Below, one piece after another: positions 22,263 through 32,465 of a DNA stretch of 33,037 nucleotides. The stretch's first letter is position 1, and every line of letters begins with the position of its first letter. The translations under genes were made by a program, and so were the position numbers. The notes beneath the pieces were generated by a model that worked only from the letters and a program-made list of their open reading frames with translations, was not told the origin of the DNA and ran no database searches. The DNA comes from Neolentinus lepideus HHB14362 ss-1 (lineage: Eukaryota; Basidiomycota; Agaricomycetes; Gloeophyllales; Gloeophyllaceae): positions 323,380 to 356,416 of the forward strand of contig KV425576.1 in NCBI GenBank assembly GCA_001632425.1. Direction: 5' to 3'.

Positions 22263-24690
22263 TTATACTTGTTCATACAGGCTATGAATAAAACTTTGCA
22301 GATCCTTGGTGATGCTCTGTGTTGCAGCTTGTGCCATTTCCTCCAATTTGGCTTCCTTGCTTGTCCCCTGTGTAAAATTAAGATGCCATTTCTGTTGTGC
22401 TGAAAACTTGAGTATTTGGAGGGCCTCCATCATCTCTGTACTTAGGCAGTTCCAGTGTGCTATTGTAGTCTCTTTGCTTGATGAGAAAACCCACTCACAT
22501 GGAACTGCTGAGGCTTGAATTGGGAGAATATCCATCACCATTGAGAATATAGTTGGGTAGCAATCTCAGTTCAGCTGCAGTTATAAAATTTAACAGAGAC
22601 TGATGGGCATGGAATACAAGAGGACAGACCTACCAGAAGTTAAGGCTGCTGGAAAAGTTTGAGGTGCCAGCCAGATAAAGCTCCAATTCAGCCTCGAGGC
22701 TCTGTCCTGCCCCAGTGATGTAACCAACTGTGAAGTTGTCATCCATAGCAAGGGCATCGGCAGTCCAATCATGCTGCAGAGCAGCCTGATCAGGAGCAGG
22801 AACCTGAGTCAATTCCTGATAAGTCCTGAGCTACACCAACCATTGTCATAATAATATGGAGCATAAGTGAGTTGCAGAGATGTACCTCATCCAGAAACAG
22901 TCTCTTAATGGTGACAACCTTGTCTGGCTTATACTTGTGGTGCCAATTAAGCTTGTACACTGGATTCACAACTATCCACAAAGCATCTCAATGGTAATCA
23001 TATCCCATAGCTATATTGGAACACTCACAGACTGCCAGTGCATAGACAGGTGCTTTGTCTGGATCAGTCAGCTCATAATACAATGAGAGCTTATCAATTC
23101 CCTTCTGGACAACTGAAGCCACTTCTGATGTTGAATGTGCATGAGCCTCCCACCGGCATAAGAGTGATTTGAATGTGGGAATAGCATCACCAAGTGTCGG
23201 AGTAACTTCTGGTAATAATCAATGTTGAAATGCATGTGGAACCTGTCACACAGTTTAGTTACATGTCACTGAATAAATGAAATCACTCATGTGCAGAATC
23301 TCCATGAAATGCTCCAATGCAGTCCAGTCTGGCCCTGATAGCTCAAACTTCCTGAGTTCAGCAAAGTCTTCATGATGAAGGAACTCAGCAATGGCCTGCC
23401 ACAGCAATGTTGCCCTCTCAATCATGAGAAGCATTGATGACCATCTCATCTTGACATCATGAAGGAGCTGCAGATCATTCTTATGAAGGGCCTGTACCAC
23501 TTCTGAGAAGTACAGTCAGCATAGAGATGATGCACAGATCTGGAGAATGGTATAAAGACAAAGATGGAGACTATTCAAGCTACAGCATACCACACAGATG
23601 AGAGACCAAAGAGTCTCCACACGATCCTTGTCTAGGACATCTAAGAAACTTGGCAGAGCCCTGTGATTACCCTCAGTACAATCACAATCATCCCCATAAT
23701 CAAGTGACATGATAGCTTTGACAACAGCTTGACACACCAGGTTCACAACATGTGGGAAACATCTGCACAGGCATATTAGCCTAGTCACACAAGATGAGAA
23801 GGAAGCTCACCTAATATGCTGCTTGATCTTGTCAAATGGAACTCCCACATGAGAAAGTTCAGTCTCTAATGTTGCCATGAGTGTGTCATTATTTGATGCA
23901 TTGTTGAGTGTAATCCAACCAATCTTGAATAAGGGCTGTCAGTATGATAGAATGAATGTAGTGGAAAATATACCTTTGTTTTCACATTGATTCACTCTAC
24001 AATATGCAAAAATGCAGCTGCAAGGTGTTCCCCTGTGTGATGCCTGGGTACCTCCATGAATCCAATCAGTTCTGAGTGAAGGATTAGCTCCTCTGTAACA
24101 GAACCATTGGCCCACACAGCCCACTGAGCTTCAATCCAGTGTGCTGTAATTGCCATGTAGGGGACAAGGTCAGGGTCAGACCACATATCTGTCATGAAGG
24201 AGATCTTCCCGAGAGCACTCTATGATGTATATCACTTAGATATGGAATCTGATCATTATGGTTTGTGGCTAGCTTACCTTCATCTTGTTCTCAAGTTGGT
24301 CGAGATGTTTCTCTCACATCTCAAGTATATACTCCCATACAGTTGTTCAGTGTGGAATATCCTCATCTTTAAGCTCTTCACACAAGAGGAGAAAGATTGT
24401 GCACAGCTCTGGGCATTCAATCACATTGATTGCCTACAGGTCATCCTATTCAGCTCACATATGTTCTATTGTTAGTACTACTACATACCTGATCATCTAC
24501 AATGATGAAAGAGTAAATTGCATCAGGTGAGTACTTCTGATGGATACCTGGCTGTGGTTGTTCAATGGGGACAGTACCACATTCCTCATAGAAATGACAC
24601 AAGGCAGCTTGTGGCTCCTGGGCAGTGATGGTGATGCCAAATTGCTCACATGCTGTGAACCACTCCTTTGGGTGCTGTTGGTAGAGACAG
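22263..24690 (-). pseudogene. hAT transposase pseudogene
   Basis: Cuts and pastes its element using an RNase H-like fold interrupted by a helical domain, with a C-terminal dimerisation region. From the N-terminal side: EWFTACEQFGITITAQEPQA and QPGIHQKYSPDAIYSF (24650-24500), IECPELCTIF, ISFMTDMWSDPDL (24190), WITLNNASNNDT (23905), CFPHVVNLVCQAVVKAI (23745), VKMRWSSMLLMIERA (23460), TVGYITG (22735), and VPCEWVFSSSKE with LSTEMMEALQILKF (22500-22400; dimerisation region). Introns with GT-AG ends fit at 24434-24488, 24220-24277 and about 23936-23973. Stops include PH*TT. The usual Asp before NASNND reads Asn (codon 23903-23905). The N-terminus is cut at 24690 by repeat D. Clearly inactive. Confidence 0.87.
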
Positions 24691-25467
24691 TGACAGGCAA
24701 CAACACACAAAAACCACCAAAAACACCTAGAAAATGCGGAGAGAACTCCGTCTAATAGTGTCAGCAGTAGAAGGGTAGACAGGTAAAGCTCGGGGGAGGT
24801 GAGGGATGAAAAACAACACAATGGAAGGCACTGTATATCTCCTGTGAGTTGACCCAGCTGCTCTATGCAACTCCAAACTCTCTAAAACTCTGAAACTACA
24901 CTTCTTGGCGCCAACTCAGCACTTCTCAGAGGGTATTTGGTACTGGGCAAGACCAGCTGTCCATCAGAAGGACTCGGAAGAGTGAAAGACGATAGCTCAA
25001 AAGGTTCCTCCATGCCGGAGGACTCTAGGATGCAATAGAATGCAACACGGATGCAGTAAAACACAGTAAGAATGCAATGGAGACAATAAGATGCAACACA
25101 AATGCAAGACCTCATGCCGAGGCTGACTAGAACACAATTTTGAATGCAGCAAGACTTTGAGATGTGAAAGGTGAAGTAAATTTGAGGGTAACCCATACAG
25201 TGGTCTGGAATGATCTGATGGGGGTCTGAGAATACAGAGTGTCTAAAGTACTAAGTAACCTAAACATCCAAAATCTACTAAGTCCGAAGCTCCTTCATCT
25301 ATCAAATCATGCCATATGCAACAAATGAGAATATACATCCGAAAACATACCACCACAGCATGCCATATGCCTAACCGAGTACCGCTATCATTCTGAAATA
25401 CGCTCAGCACCTTAGAAACAACCAGTCCAAAGGAAAACCTTCCAAAATTGCTCCGTCCAAAGTGTCA
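24691..25467 (+). repeat. Composite repeat part D, copy 2, inside hAT
   Basis: Matches 5589-6360, starting at GTGACAGGC, exactly where transposase similarity stops. It ends near GTCAGCGCTGAT. It separates the transposase from whatever coding sequence preceded it. Confidence 0.7.
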
Positions 25468-25996
25468 GCGCTGATACACACTGGACGATCTTGCCTGGAG
25501 AAAATGGCATTTCAACGACCTAAAGCTACCCTCGTCCACGACAGATATGAGGCGTCCATGGATATACAGACAGTAAGGTGTGCCAGATGGTATCACACAT
25601 CAGGCCTATCTGCGGATGACTTGCAGACAGGGTCATGTGGAACATATCTGCTCAACACACATGGATAGCAGAGGTCGACGCGTATCCTATACTGACAACT
25701 GAGATGGTCTCAGGTCATCGGACTCAGTAGGACCAATGGGTAGTAACACACGGGACACCATCAAGGCAGTTCGCTACCCATGTTGTAGCAGGCATTGCAA
25801 AGGCACATGAGAGACTGCTGATCCTTCGACAGACATAGTAGAGGCCTATCCTTCAGGAATGACAGGCCAGGGAAGCATTCACAAAAAGGGTAGCTGAAGG
25901 TCCGCCACTACTATGAATGGTTCAGTAGCGTGCATTACCGGATGTGAAAGGACGGTTGAGGCTAAGACCACAGAGGATATGCCATGAGGCTCATAG
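25468..25996. other. CpG-richer unassigned insert inside hAT
   Basis: Found only here, between repeats D and F. It retains CpGs (CGACGCGTATCC, CGCTACCC, TACCGGATG) that its neighbours have lost. Plus-strand reading gives short pieces such as MSALIHTGRS (25462-25668) broken by stops; I recognise no protein. It may be coding-side sequence of the element that supplied repeat F. Confidence 0.35.
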
Positions 25997-26886
25997 CTTT
26001 CCTCGACACCTCAGGAGTGTTGTGGATGTGAGTGCACCTAACTGATGACAGGACCAGATGGGTGTAGGAGTCATTGGTGGGAGGATGCACTTACGTGTTT
26101 GGGGTCAAGGGTATGGACGTGACAAGTGAAGTCTTAGGGATGGTTTGCAGTGTGAAGGGGTCTGGTCGAAGGGGACAGGATAAAGGTGATAGGAAGAGAG
26201 GTGAGAGGAAAAGTTCGTACCCCTGTTAGCTCGTAGCAGGTTCTCTCCCTCTAGTCTCATTCTGTACAACTCAGTGCTTACCTCTAAAAAGACGTTTTAC
26301 TCTCTGAGTTGTCTCTGGTGCTCTAAGGCAACTCATCTAAATTAATCTATTGACTCATCTGCAGTGAGTCGTTCCCTAGCCAGTAAAGCTAATCCGAGCC
26401 TAGTCTAGTCTATTGCACGAGCAGACGTCGTCCCCACTTGGCCAGAGAAGTATCCATGACCTGAGTGTCCGCGAGCATTCATCAGCGACCCTAGCAGCCC
26501 CGAGTGGTTTCGTGCTAGGTTCAGGCAAGAAGCCTCAGTAGCATCTGAGTACACATTTTGTTTAGTAGGGCCTGTGTGTCCACGATCATAGTCCATCTCA
26601 TCCACCTCCCTCCCACCTTATTAAGTGGTGTCCATGTCTCAGTGCACGTGACTTCAGTCCTCGACCCCACGAACATTAGCGAAGTGTCCGTAGGCCATTC
26701 TACCCTTCCAACCCTAGTCAGACAACATCCCCCATCTATCTAGCAGAGCATAGGTTTAGGTGTTTTGCCCCCGAGGTCGAGCGCATCTGCCTATCGCTTG
26801 CACTCTGTTTATCACCTACCAACCTTTGCACCCATCTTGTGCATATGGATTCTCCCTTGTGTCCATGCACGTAGCATATCAGCACC
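25997..26886 (+). repeat. Repeat F, copy 2, inside hAT
   Basis: Same-orientation match to 10536-11400, ending at GCACGTAGCATATCA and then joined directly to repeat E. It is CpG-rich relative to copy 1, so the two copies have had different mutation histories. It corresponds to the 3' flank of the MULE-type element without the transposase gene. Confidence 0.7.
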
Positions 26887-27325
26887 CACGAATGACTTGT
26901 ATGAGCTGACTCGCATCTTGAACATCATAAGGATAGTCGACGAAGGTCCGTCGCATGGTCGAATGGAGGATAAGATCATTGCAAGTGCATAAGGGAGACT
27001 GGATACAGTCAACTCAGCATGGATAAGTTCAGGATAGAGGTGCCAAGTGTGCTGAGTGTGGTGAAATTGCTGACATCAGGGGGTTCTGAAGGTCCTGAAT
27101 GCTGACTAGCCTTGCAATGTCCACATGGTGATGTTCTGGAGCATGTAGGAGGTCTGCTGATAATGTTGGTGCTGCTCTTGAGGTGTGTAAGGGTCACTTG
27201 GTCATCTCAGCATACAGTAAAGGCTCCGAGGATCTCTGAGGATGCGGTGGTGAAGTACTGAAACTCGGCACAATGTCCAAGTGCATTGGTTGTAGCAGGT
27301 GTGTGGCTCAGAGCTCAGATATGAA
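26887..27325 (+). repeat. Composite repeat parts E and C, copy 2, inside hAT
   Basis: 26887-27005 match 6363-6563 (minus about 60 bases), and 27010-27325 match 7876-8184. Here E and C are adjacent, which shows the uninterrupted order of the element that B split at 6564-7875. Confidence 0.7.
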
Positions 27326-28120
27326 GTACGTCGGAGCATGGAGATGTGTCAGAGGTGAATGGAAGTGATGGAGTGCTCCGAGAAGTCATTAGAAACACTG
27401 AAAATGCATTTTTGGAGGCTAGCAGCACCTGAGGCCTATCAACGGCAGTGGCAGGTTCCTGTACTAGAGATCAGCTTGTATGTTGTGATGGGTTCCTCCT
27501 GCTGGCCAATATAGTGCAAGTGCCTACAAGACTTCAAAGAATTGAATGAGACATACAAGAGTATAACTCACAAGCAGAAGACACACTGGTGAAAGCTGTT
27601 CACCTCTTTGAAGAATGGAGCTATGTCAACTGCCTCCTTCCTCTTCATGTTTGGCCTTGAAGGTGTGGGTACTCATGCTAGCCCAGCACGTCATGCAGGT
27701 GCTCACACTTGCCCAACAAGTCATGCAGGTGTTTGGATGGGCCCAGCATGTCGCACAGGTGTTCAGGCATGCCCAATGTTTACACATTGATGGGGTGGTG
27801 AGGGAGATCCTTGTGGTGTCTCAGAGTCCATGTCAGGGAGTACAAACTCCTCCTGTGGTAGTGAAACTGGATGTGATGCAGCCCCTGCAGCACCACCATG
27901 ACCCTTCCCCTCCATTGTACCACCTATTGGCCCTCAAGAGTCTACCAGCATGCTAGTAACAGGTTGGAGTAGAGGTCGGAGTCACTGCAACTCCATAGAA
28001 GGAGTACAGGTGTGTGACCCAAGAGCAGGCTAAACCAAGAATACAGAGCAATCAGACTCTTGCACTGTGACATGACTGGAGATCTCATACATCAGCTGGC
28101 AAATGGAGTGCTTGACCATC
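27326..28120. other. hAT interior, unassigned
   Basis: Probably original hAT sequence upstream of the transposase. It contains the 30-bp tandem repeat at 27681. A 113-codon plus frame (27615-27956) covers that repeat and is not recognised; the minus frames are broken. No gene is called. Confidence 0.35.
27681..27780 (+). repeat. 30-bp tandem repeat, 3.3 units
   Basis: GCCCARCA(C/A)GTCATGCAGGT-type units begin at 27681, 27711, 27741 and 27771, exactly 30 bp apart. A period of 30 is a whole number of codons, so any frame reads a 10-residue repeat (minus strand: CWAS-STCMT type; plus strand: LAQHVMQV type). Confidence 0.8.
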
Positions 28121-28522
28121 TCATCTCACTCCTCCTCTCTGTAGCTGCTGGGTATGGATACCTGTCCTTGGTTGAACAGGTGTGAGGGCCAGGGGAACCT
28201 GGGTAGCAGCAGTAGCAGGATTGAATGGACTGATGGCAGGGCATTGGGCAGGATGCAGTGGTGGATATTGCAATGGTGTGGATGCAGGAATGGGAAGGGA
28301 AGGTGCAACAATGGGTGTCTGAAGGATGGACTGAGCTTGCAGTTCCTGCATGCTCAGTTGCAATACAGTTGGCACCTGGACTTGCTCAGTAGCAGAGCTT
28401 TGCAGTGTGGTAGCAGCACCCTGCCTGCAGTGTGCTCTTCTAGGAGGCTGAACATTAACTATTGATGAATCAGTGCACATATATGATGTAAAAACTTGCA
28501 TACTCACTGTCTGTTTCAACAA
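28121..28522 (-). CDS. Proline/glutamine-rich open frame, 133 codons, unrecognised
   Basis: Open minus-strand frame, same strand as the hAT transposase and near its right end, so it could be a former 5' exon or an accessory frame. Its sequence is rich in Pro, Gln, Ala and Thr (for example LQYPPLHPAQCPAISPFNP) with no cysteine/histidine pattern of a BED zinc finger. It runs into several stops at its 3' side. An overlapping plus frame (28154-28465) is a shadow. It may be chance in low-complexity DNA. Confidence 0.25.
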   Translation of the reverse strand: MLKQTVSMQVFTSYMCTDSSIVNVQPPRRAHCRQGAATTLQSSATEQVQVPTVLQLSMQELQAQSILQTPIVAPSLPIPASTPLQYPPLHPAQCPAISPFNPATAATQVPLALTPVQPRTGIHTQQLQRGGVR

Positions 28523-28830
28523 TGGTACTGAGTGTGTTCAAAGCCTGTGGTCAGCCTCAGGTTCTAGGCATAATGGGAATATCTACATCTGGAGACATGA
28601 AGAGATGAATAGAGCAAGAAAATCAGTGCCTGCAAGTGAAGAATGTGCTACTCATCGACAGCAGCATTGTAACTGCTTTTGGTGATGCAGACTGTGGTCT
28701 GAGCCACTGGTCCATCAGACCAGACCAGAAAAGACTGGACCATGCAGATCAGTCTTGGGACTGCATATGTCAGTCTGACTCAACTCCAGAAGTGGCAGTC
28801 TGGACTGGACTGCAGTTCTGAGTCAGACCA

Positions 28831-28842
28831 GCAGCAACACTA
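28831..28842 (-). repeat. hAT right terminal inverted repeat
   Basis: GCAGCAACACTA; reverse complement of the left terminus. The target copy CTCCAGGA follows at 28843-28850. Confidence 0.88.
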
Positions 28843-28935
28843 CTCCAGGACCTTTACAATACCATTGTACCTTTTTCTGGACACATTGTACTCAGTTTGT
28901 AGCACCCCTCCAGGACCTTTACAGTACCCTTTTGG
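28843..28935 (+). repeat. Minisatellite, right part
   Basis: Resumes the array interrupted at 22042: CTCCAGGACCTTTACAATAC, CATTGTACCTTTTTCTGGAC, CACATTGTACTCAGTTTGTA, then a second CCCCTCCAGGACCTTTACAG. Confidence 0.8.
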
Positions 28936-29440
28936 TTGTTTCTGGGCCTATTTCCCCATGACTGTAGCATTGGAACAGGGGCAGGTCCTGGGATGGGATC
29001 TGTGGAAATGATATTGGGTTCACTAGGGCTACCCATTGATACCAAAATATAGCAAAATATTTTTTCACACACCACATCTGAAACAGTTTTGTGTGTTTTA
29101 CCACACTGATACTGGTCAGCATATCCTGCCCTTTTGGGAGGGTGGCTACCCAATATTGGGCTACAGGTTTACTTAAGACACTAAGAGATAACTTCACTGG
29201 TTGCCACAGAATGGTGAGATATTTGTGTTTTTGGGGCTGATCAGTAGTGGGTCACCATAGAGTGGTTTTATTGGCCTGAGACCTGTTGGCATTTGGTTGA
29301 ATATGATAGTATATACTAGGTAGAAGTGATTTTGACCACCAGAACCAAAAGCAGTAGTTGGGGAGAGGTTCCAGGAAGGGTACAAGCCAAAAGTGGTAAA
29401 TAACCACTTGCTCATCAGAATCTCTCAGTGCATCAGAGAA
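28936..29440. repeat. Internally deleted inverted (foldback-like) repeat
   Basis: 28936-29189 match 8260-8510 (left arm of palindrome 1, minus orientation of the element). 29197-29436 match 9140-9380 (right arm, plus orientation). The two halves are joined near 29190 with everything between 8510 and 9140 missing. So this locus has the inverted layout of palindrome 1 with its centre deleted, in diverged sequence. Confidence 0.65.
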
Positions 29441-29889
29441 AATTGGGATGGATATAGCACACCCTATAGGGTTGATACCTCCCATAATGCCATAGCTATG
29501 CCCCCCCCTGGATAGCACCTCATAACATCTTGTCTAGCCCCATAGTGCTGGGTAGCTGCCATGGTGTCTGGATAGCCTGCCATGGCATCCATAGCCGCTT
29601 GATGTGTTTGATAGCTAGACAGTGTTTCCATAGTATCTGTATGCTATGACAACTTCCAGTGCGCTATGGGCCCTATCATCTCATGGTATGCTGGTCAGAC
29701 TCCATAGATCGACTACATGAGTATATTAATCATATTATAACTGTGGTAGTTCAGCCATATGTGCTCAGATTGTCACATCATTCAGAACAGATGGAGAAAT
29801 TCAATATATAGGAACTGATGTAATATGTGTACACATTCCAAAAGCTTAGAATATCATGCAGTCCTAGAACCCCCAGCATCCCTATCATC
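29441..29889. other. 3' flank of the DUF6532-type gene
   Basis: Contains several ATAGC/CATAG-rich near-repeats (CCATAGCTATG, GGATAGC, CCATGG) around 29470-29640. No gene seen. Confidence 0.4.
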
Positions 29890-32006
29890 CTAAGTTTCGC
29901 TGAGATGAGCCCTCTCTGCACCAAGATCAATATCATCCCACTTGTTCTCAGTCACATCTGTCTTCAATGGAGCATTACCAAGGAACTTCCTGCAGTAGCA
30001 GTTTAGATAGGAGCATTACGATTTAGTAGGACACTCACCAGTAACACTCAAATAGATCCCTGCAGAGGTCATCGAAGAATTTGGGATTCTCTGCAGCCTT
30101 CTTTTTGAGGTTCTGAAGTCGTCAGTGATATGGCTGCGCATACATATCAGCTGAGAAGTTGTTCTTTGAGGATCCCTTCTGACATGTTCCATCTTCCCAG
30201 TCCTTCAGTGTGCACTCAATCTGCCCAAAGAAATGCAAGTTAGAGTGGCACCCATCATCGAGTGAAGGCAGTGTGAGGATGACATACAGCAGTACTGACT
30301 AATGCAAGGAGCAGTATCGGGATTGGGTTGAATGAAGCTGTAAAAGGGATGCCATCTGAGGATCTCTTTGTTTTATCAAACCACTGCTTAGCGATAAGTT
30401 CATTGATGATTTCATTATCATAGAACCCAACCCGCTGTCATAGAAGACTCATTAATACCGGAACATTAGTAGAAGTAAGGCCATACCTTATTCATATCCT
30501 TGAACAGGAATGATGACCTAGAAAGGAGTTTTTGGACTTTACTCTTGACCACATCCACACCATCTGCACTCCGAATCTCATAGTGAGACTCAACAAGCAT
30601 CTGAGCTTTCATTTTGACCTCCCCACAGATCTGCGACAAACTGTGTTTAAGCTCAAAATACTTGTGCATCAGTGTTTATTGATTTATCAATGGATCAAGA
30701 CTTAGATGGTAAACTCACACAACTGATGACATTATCCTCATAGACATTGTCATTTTTCATCCTAGTGATCAAGGTTGTGGCATCCAAATCCTTAGCAGCT
30801 TGTTTGAAGCAGCCTCTAAGTATCATGTCAATGTCTTCTTCAGAAGGGAATTCATTGGCTATAGCAAGATTGACCTGAACAATCTTATGAGCGTGTTTGA
30901 GAATTGACTTTGAGCTCGGTGTCTGCTGACCAAATGTCACCTTCTTAGACTGAGCAGGTCTCCGGTTTGGGGGTGTTCTGGGAGGCTCACTCTGGTCATC
31001 TTGTGTACGTAAAGGAGATGAGCTGGAAGGTGGAAGAGAGGAAGGGGGGAGACTTGAATTGACACTGTGGTGCATCAGGGTCGCAACATTGTGTTGTGTT
31101 CGAACCAGCTGGAACCGTTTCTTTGGCAGTTTGGATATGACTGTCTGTGAGGGAGACACAGTGAACTTCACAAGGAAATTGAGTGGGAATCAGCCATTGG
31201 GCGGAGTTCAAAAGCATAGCTCTCACCATTGGTGTGTCACGTCCCCCTTTGCATCTACTGGCATTGACATTCTGTGCATCAAGTCTTTTACTGCCATTTC
31301 CTGTAAATCCTTGTCAGACCACTCTGCTATGCAACAGAATCAAAAATATACTAGACCTTCATGCCGAGCTCGCTTGGGGCTATGACTCGGAACTTCATCC
31401 AGATCAAGCTCAAAGTCCATATTGTCAAACTGCCTTATTCTGGATGTCTTTGCACCTGAAGTTGCATTGACCAGTTCTTTGGACTCTTCAGCAGCATCCC
31501 AATCATCGAGGATCTCTTGGATCTCTTCCTTGTCCAACTCACCCAATGGCCTACCAGTCATTTTCTCGATCTCTTTGATCTGCTCCTTGGTCAACTCTTT
31601 TGTGGCCACTTTCTCTGGTTCAGAGGGACCCATTGACTTTGATATCTCTTGCAGCATTGCCTGCTGTGCTTGCCACTCCCATTCTCGCTCCTTGGCTTCA
31701 TGTGCTTTGTCACACTGTAAATGGTTCCTAGCTATGAAACACAAGTGGTACATTGAATAGCCTGATCATCAGCTGTCATATGGATCACTCACTCGCTTCT
31801 TGCAGTTCTTTTAGCTTTGATTTCTGTCGAGATTGTTCATGCCACTGTTTAGTGTACATGTGGCCAAAGTCTGCTTGTGCTGTCTGTGTGGCAGGGCGTG
31901 GCTTCCTGGTTGGTTGACCTCTGCTGTGGCCCATGGTCTGTGAATGCATTTGCTGAGGTGTTGGACTCTGGGGAAGAGCAGGAAGGCATCATCGAGACTG
32001 AGACAT
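29890..32006 (-). pseudogene. DUF6532-domain gene, multi-exon, with TGA stops
   Basis: Function unknown; DUF6532 proteins are expanded in Agaricomycetes. Proposed exons: 32006-31794, 31731-31227, 31144-30719, 30660-30487, 30434-30288, 30220-30039, 29989-29890, with GT-AG introns of 49-82 nt. The last four joins keep frame exactly. The N-terminal half is Lys/Glu-rich and helical; Ser/Pro-rich linker; then DUF6532-like blocks: LKHAHKIVQVNLA, AQMLVESHYEIRS, YDNEIINELIAKQWF, FNPIPILLLALV, ECTLKDWEDG and FFDDLCRDLFECYW; stop TAG at 29890-29892. TGA interrupts at SQSR*C, VYF*F and YH*RLQ. The second intron (31145-31226) leaves a phase mismatch, so that join is uncertain. ATG at 31949 is an alternative start avoiding the first stop. 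Confidence 0.68.
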
Positions 32007-32465
32007 GAGTGCGGCAAAGAGTAATTGGATGTGGTGAGGAAACAAGGTGTGTTGTGCCACACGCATAAGCAATGCATGGTGATGGCTCTTTATATGGTAA
32101 GATCTTGGCCACAGTTTGTGGTACAAAGCGGGGCCACATTCATTGTCTGGTATGTGGCTTCTCTTGTTTGATTTGTGTCTGACTCGGATAAAGTGAATGC
32201 TTTGCAAGAACATGTCCCATTATCCTCCTACTCTATTCTTCACTTTTATGTGTTCATTCAAGTAGACTAGTGCAATATATTTCTGGTCAGTCTTATACTG
32301 GCACGCTTCTGCAAGTGTGACATAAATTCGGAACATGAGGTGGTGTTGCCACATTCTCTCACTGCTATATTCCTGTGTCCTCTCTCTCATACCTTTAGCT
32401 ACTATGTCACAGTCTACCTGGTGCTGCAAGTCATGCTCAGCATCCTACAAGTGCAAGGGTGATCT
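32007..32465. other. 5' flank of the DUF6532-type gene
   Basis: Holds a TATA-like box for the minus-strand gene (32088-32096). A 69-codon minus frame at 32220-32429 (contains MWQHHLMFRIYVTLAEAC) continues the strand but is unrecognised; it could be an upstream exon or chance. Confidence 0.35.
32088..32096 (-). promoter_or_regulatory. TATA-like box upstream of the DUF6532-type gene
   Basis: CATATAAAG on the minus strand, about 85 bp before the ATG at 32006. Plausible by position and sequence only. Confidence 0.35.

Larger units (their letters stand above)
22043..28842 (-). mobile_element. hAT transposon, both ends present (6.8 kb)
   Basis: Terminal inverted repeats TAGTGTTGCTGC (22043-22054) and its reverse complement (28831-28842) match over 12 bp, with weaker similarity beyond. 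The flanks are CTCCAAGA (22035-22042) and CTCCAGGA (28843-28850), an 8-bp target duplication with one mismatch, as expected for hAT. Removing the element rejoins the minisatellite unit. The minus strand holds a decayed hAT transposase at the left end. Nested repeats D, F, E and C fill 24691-27325. Both subterminal regions (22055-22200, 28690-28830) are crowded with CAGTCT/CAGACT/GGTCCAG words, likely old transposase-binding sites. Confidence 0.88.

Noticed and set aside
31227..31380. A 30-nt intron at GTCTAG...GCATAG in the DUF6532-type gene that would skip the TGA in VYF*F.
   Set aside because: Too short for a fungal spliceosomal intron and with a poor donor; an in-frame TGA from CGA is simpler.
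32220..32429. 69-codon minus frame upstream of the DUF6532-type gene as a separate gene.
   Set aside because: No recognised motif, start context or splice join; left as unassigned flank.
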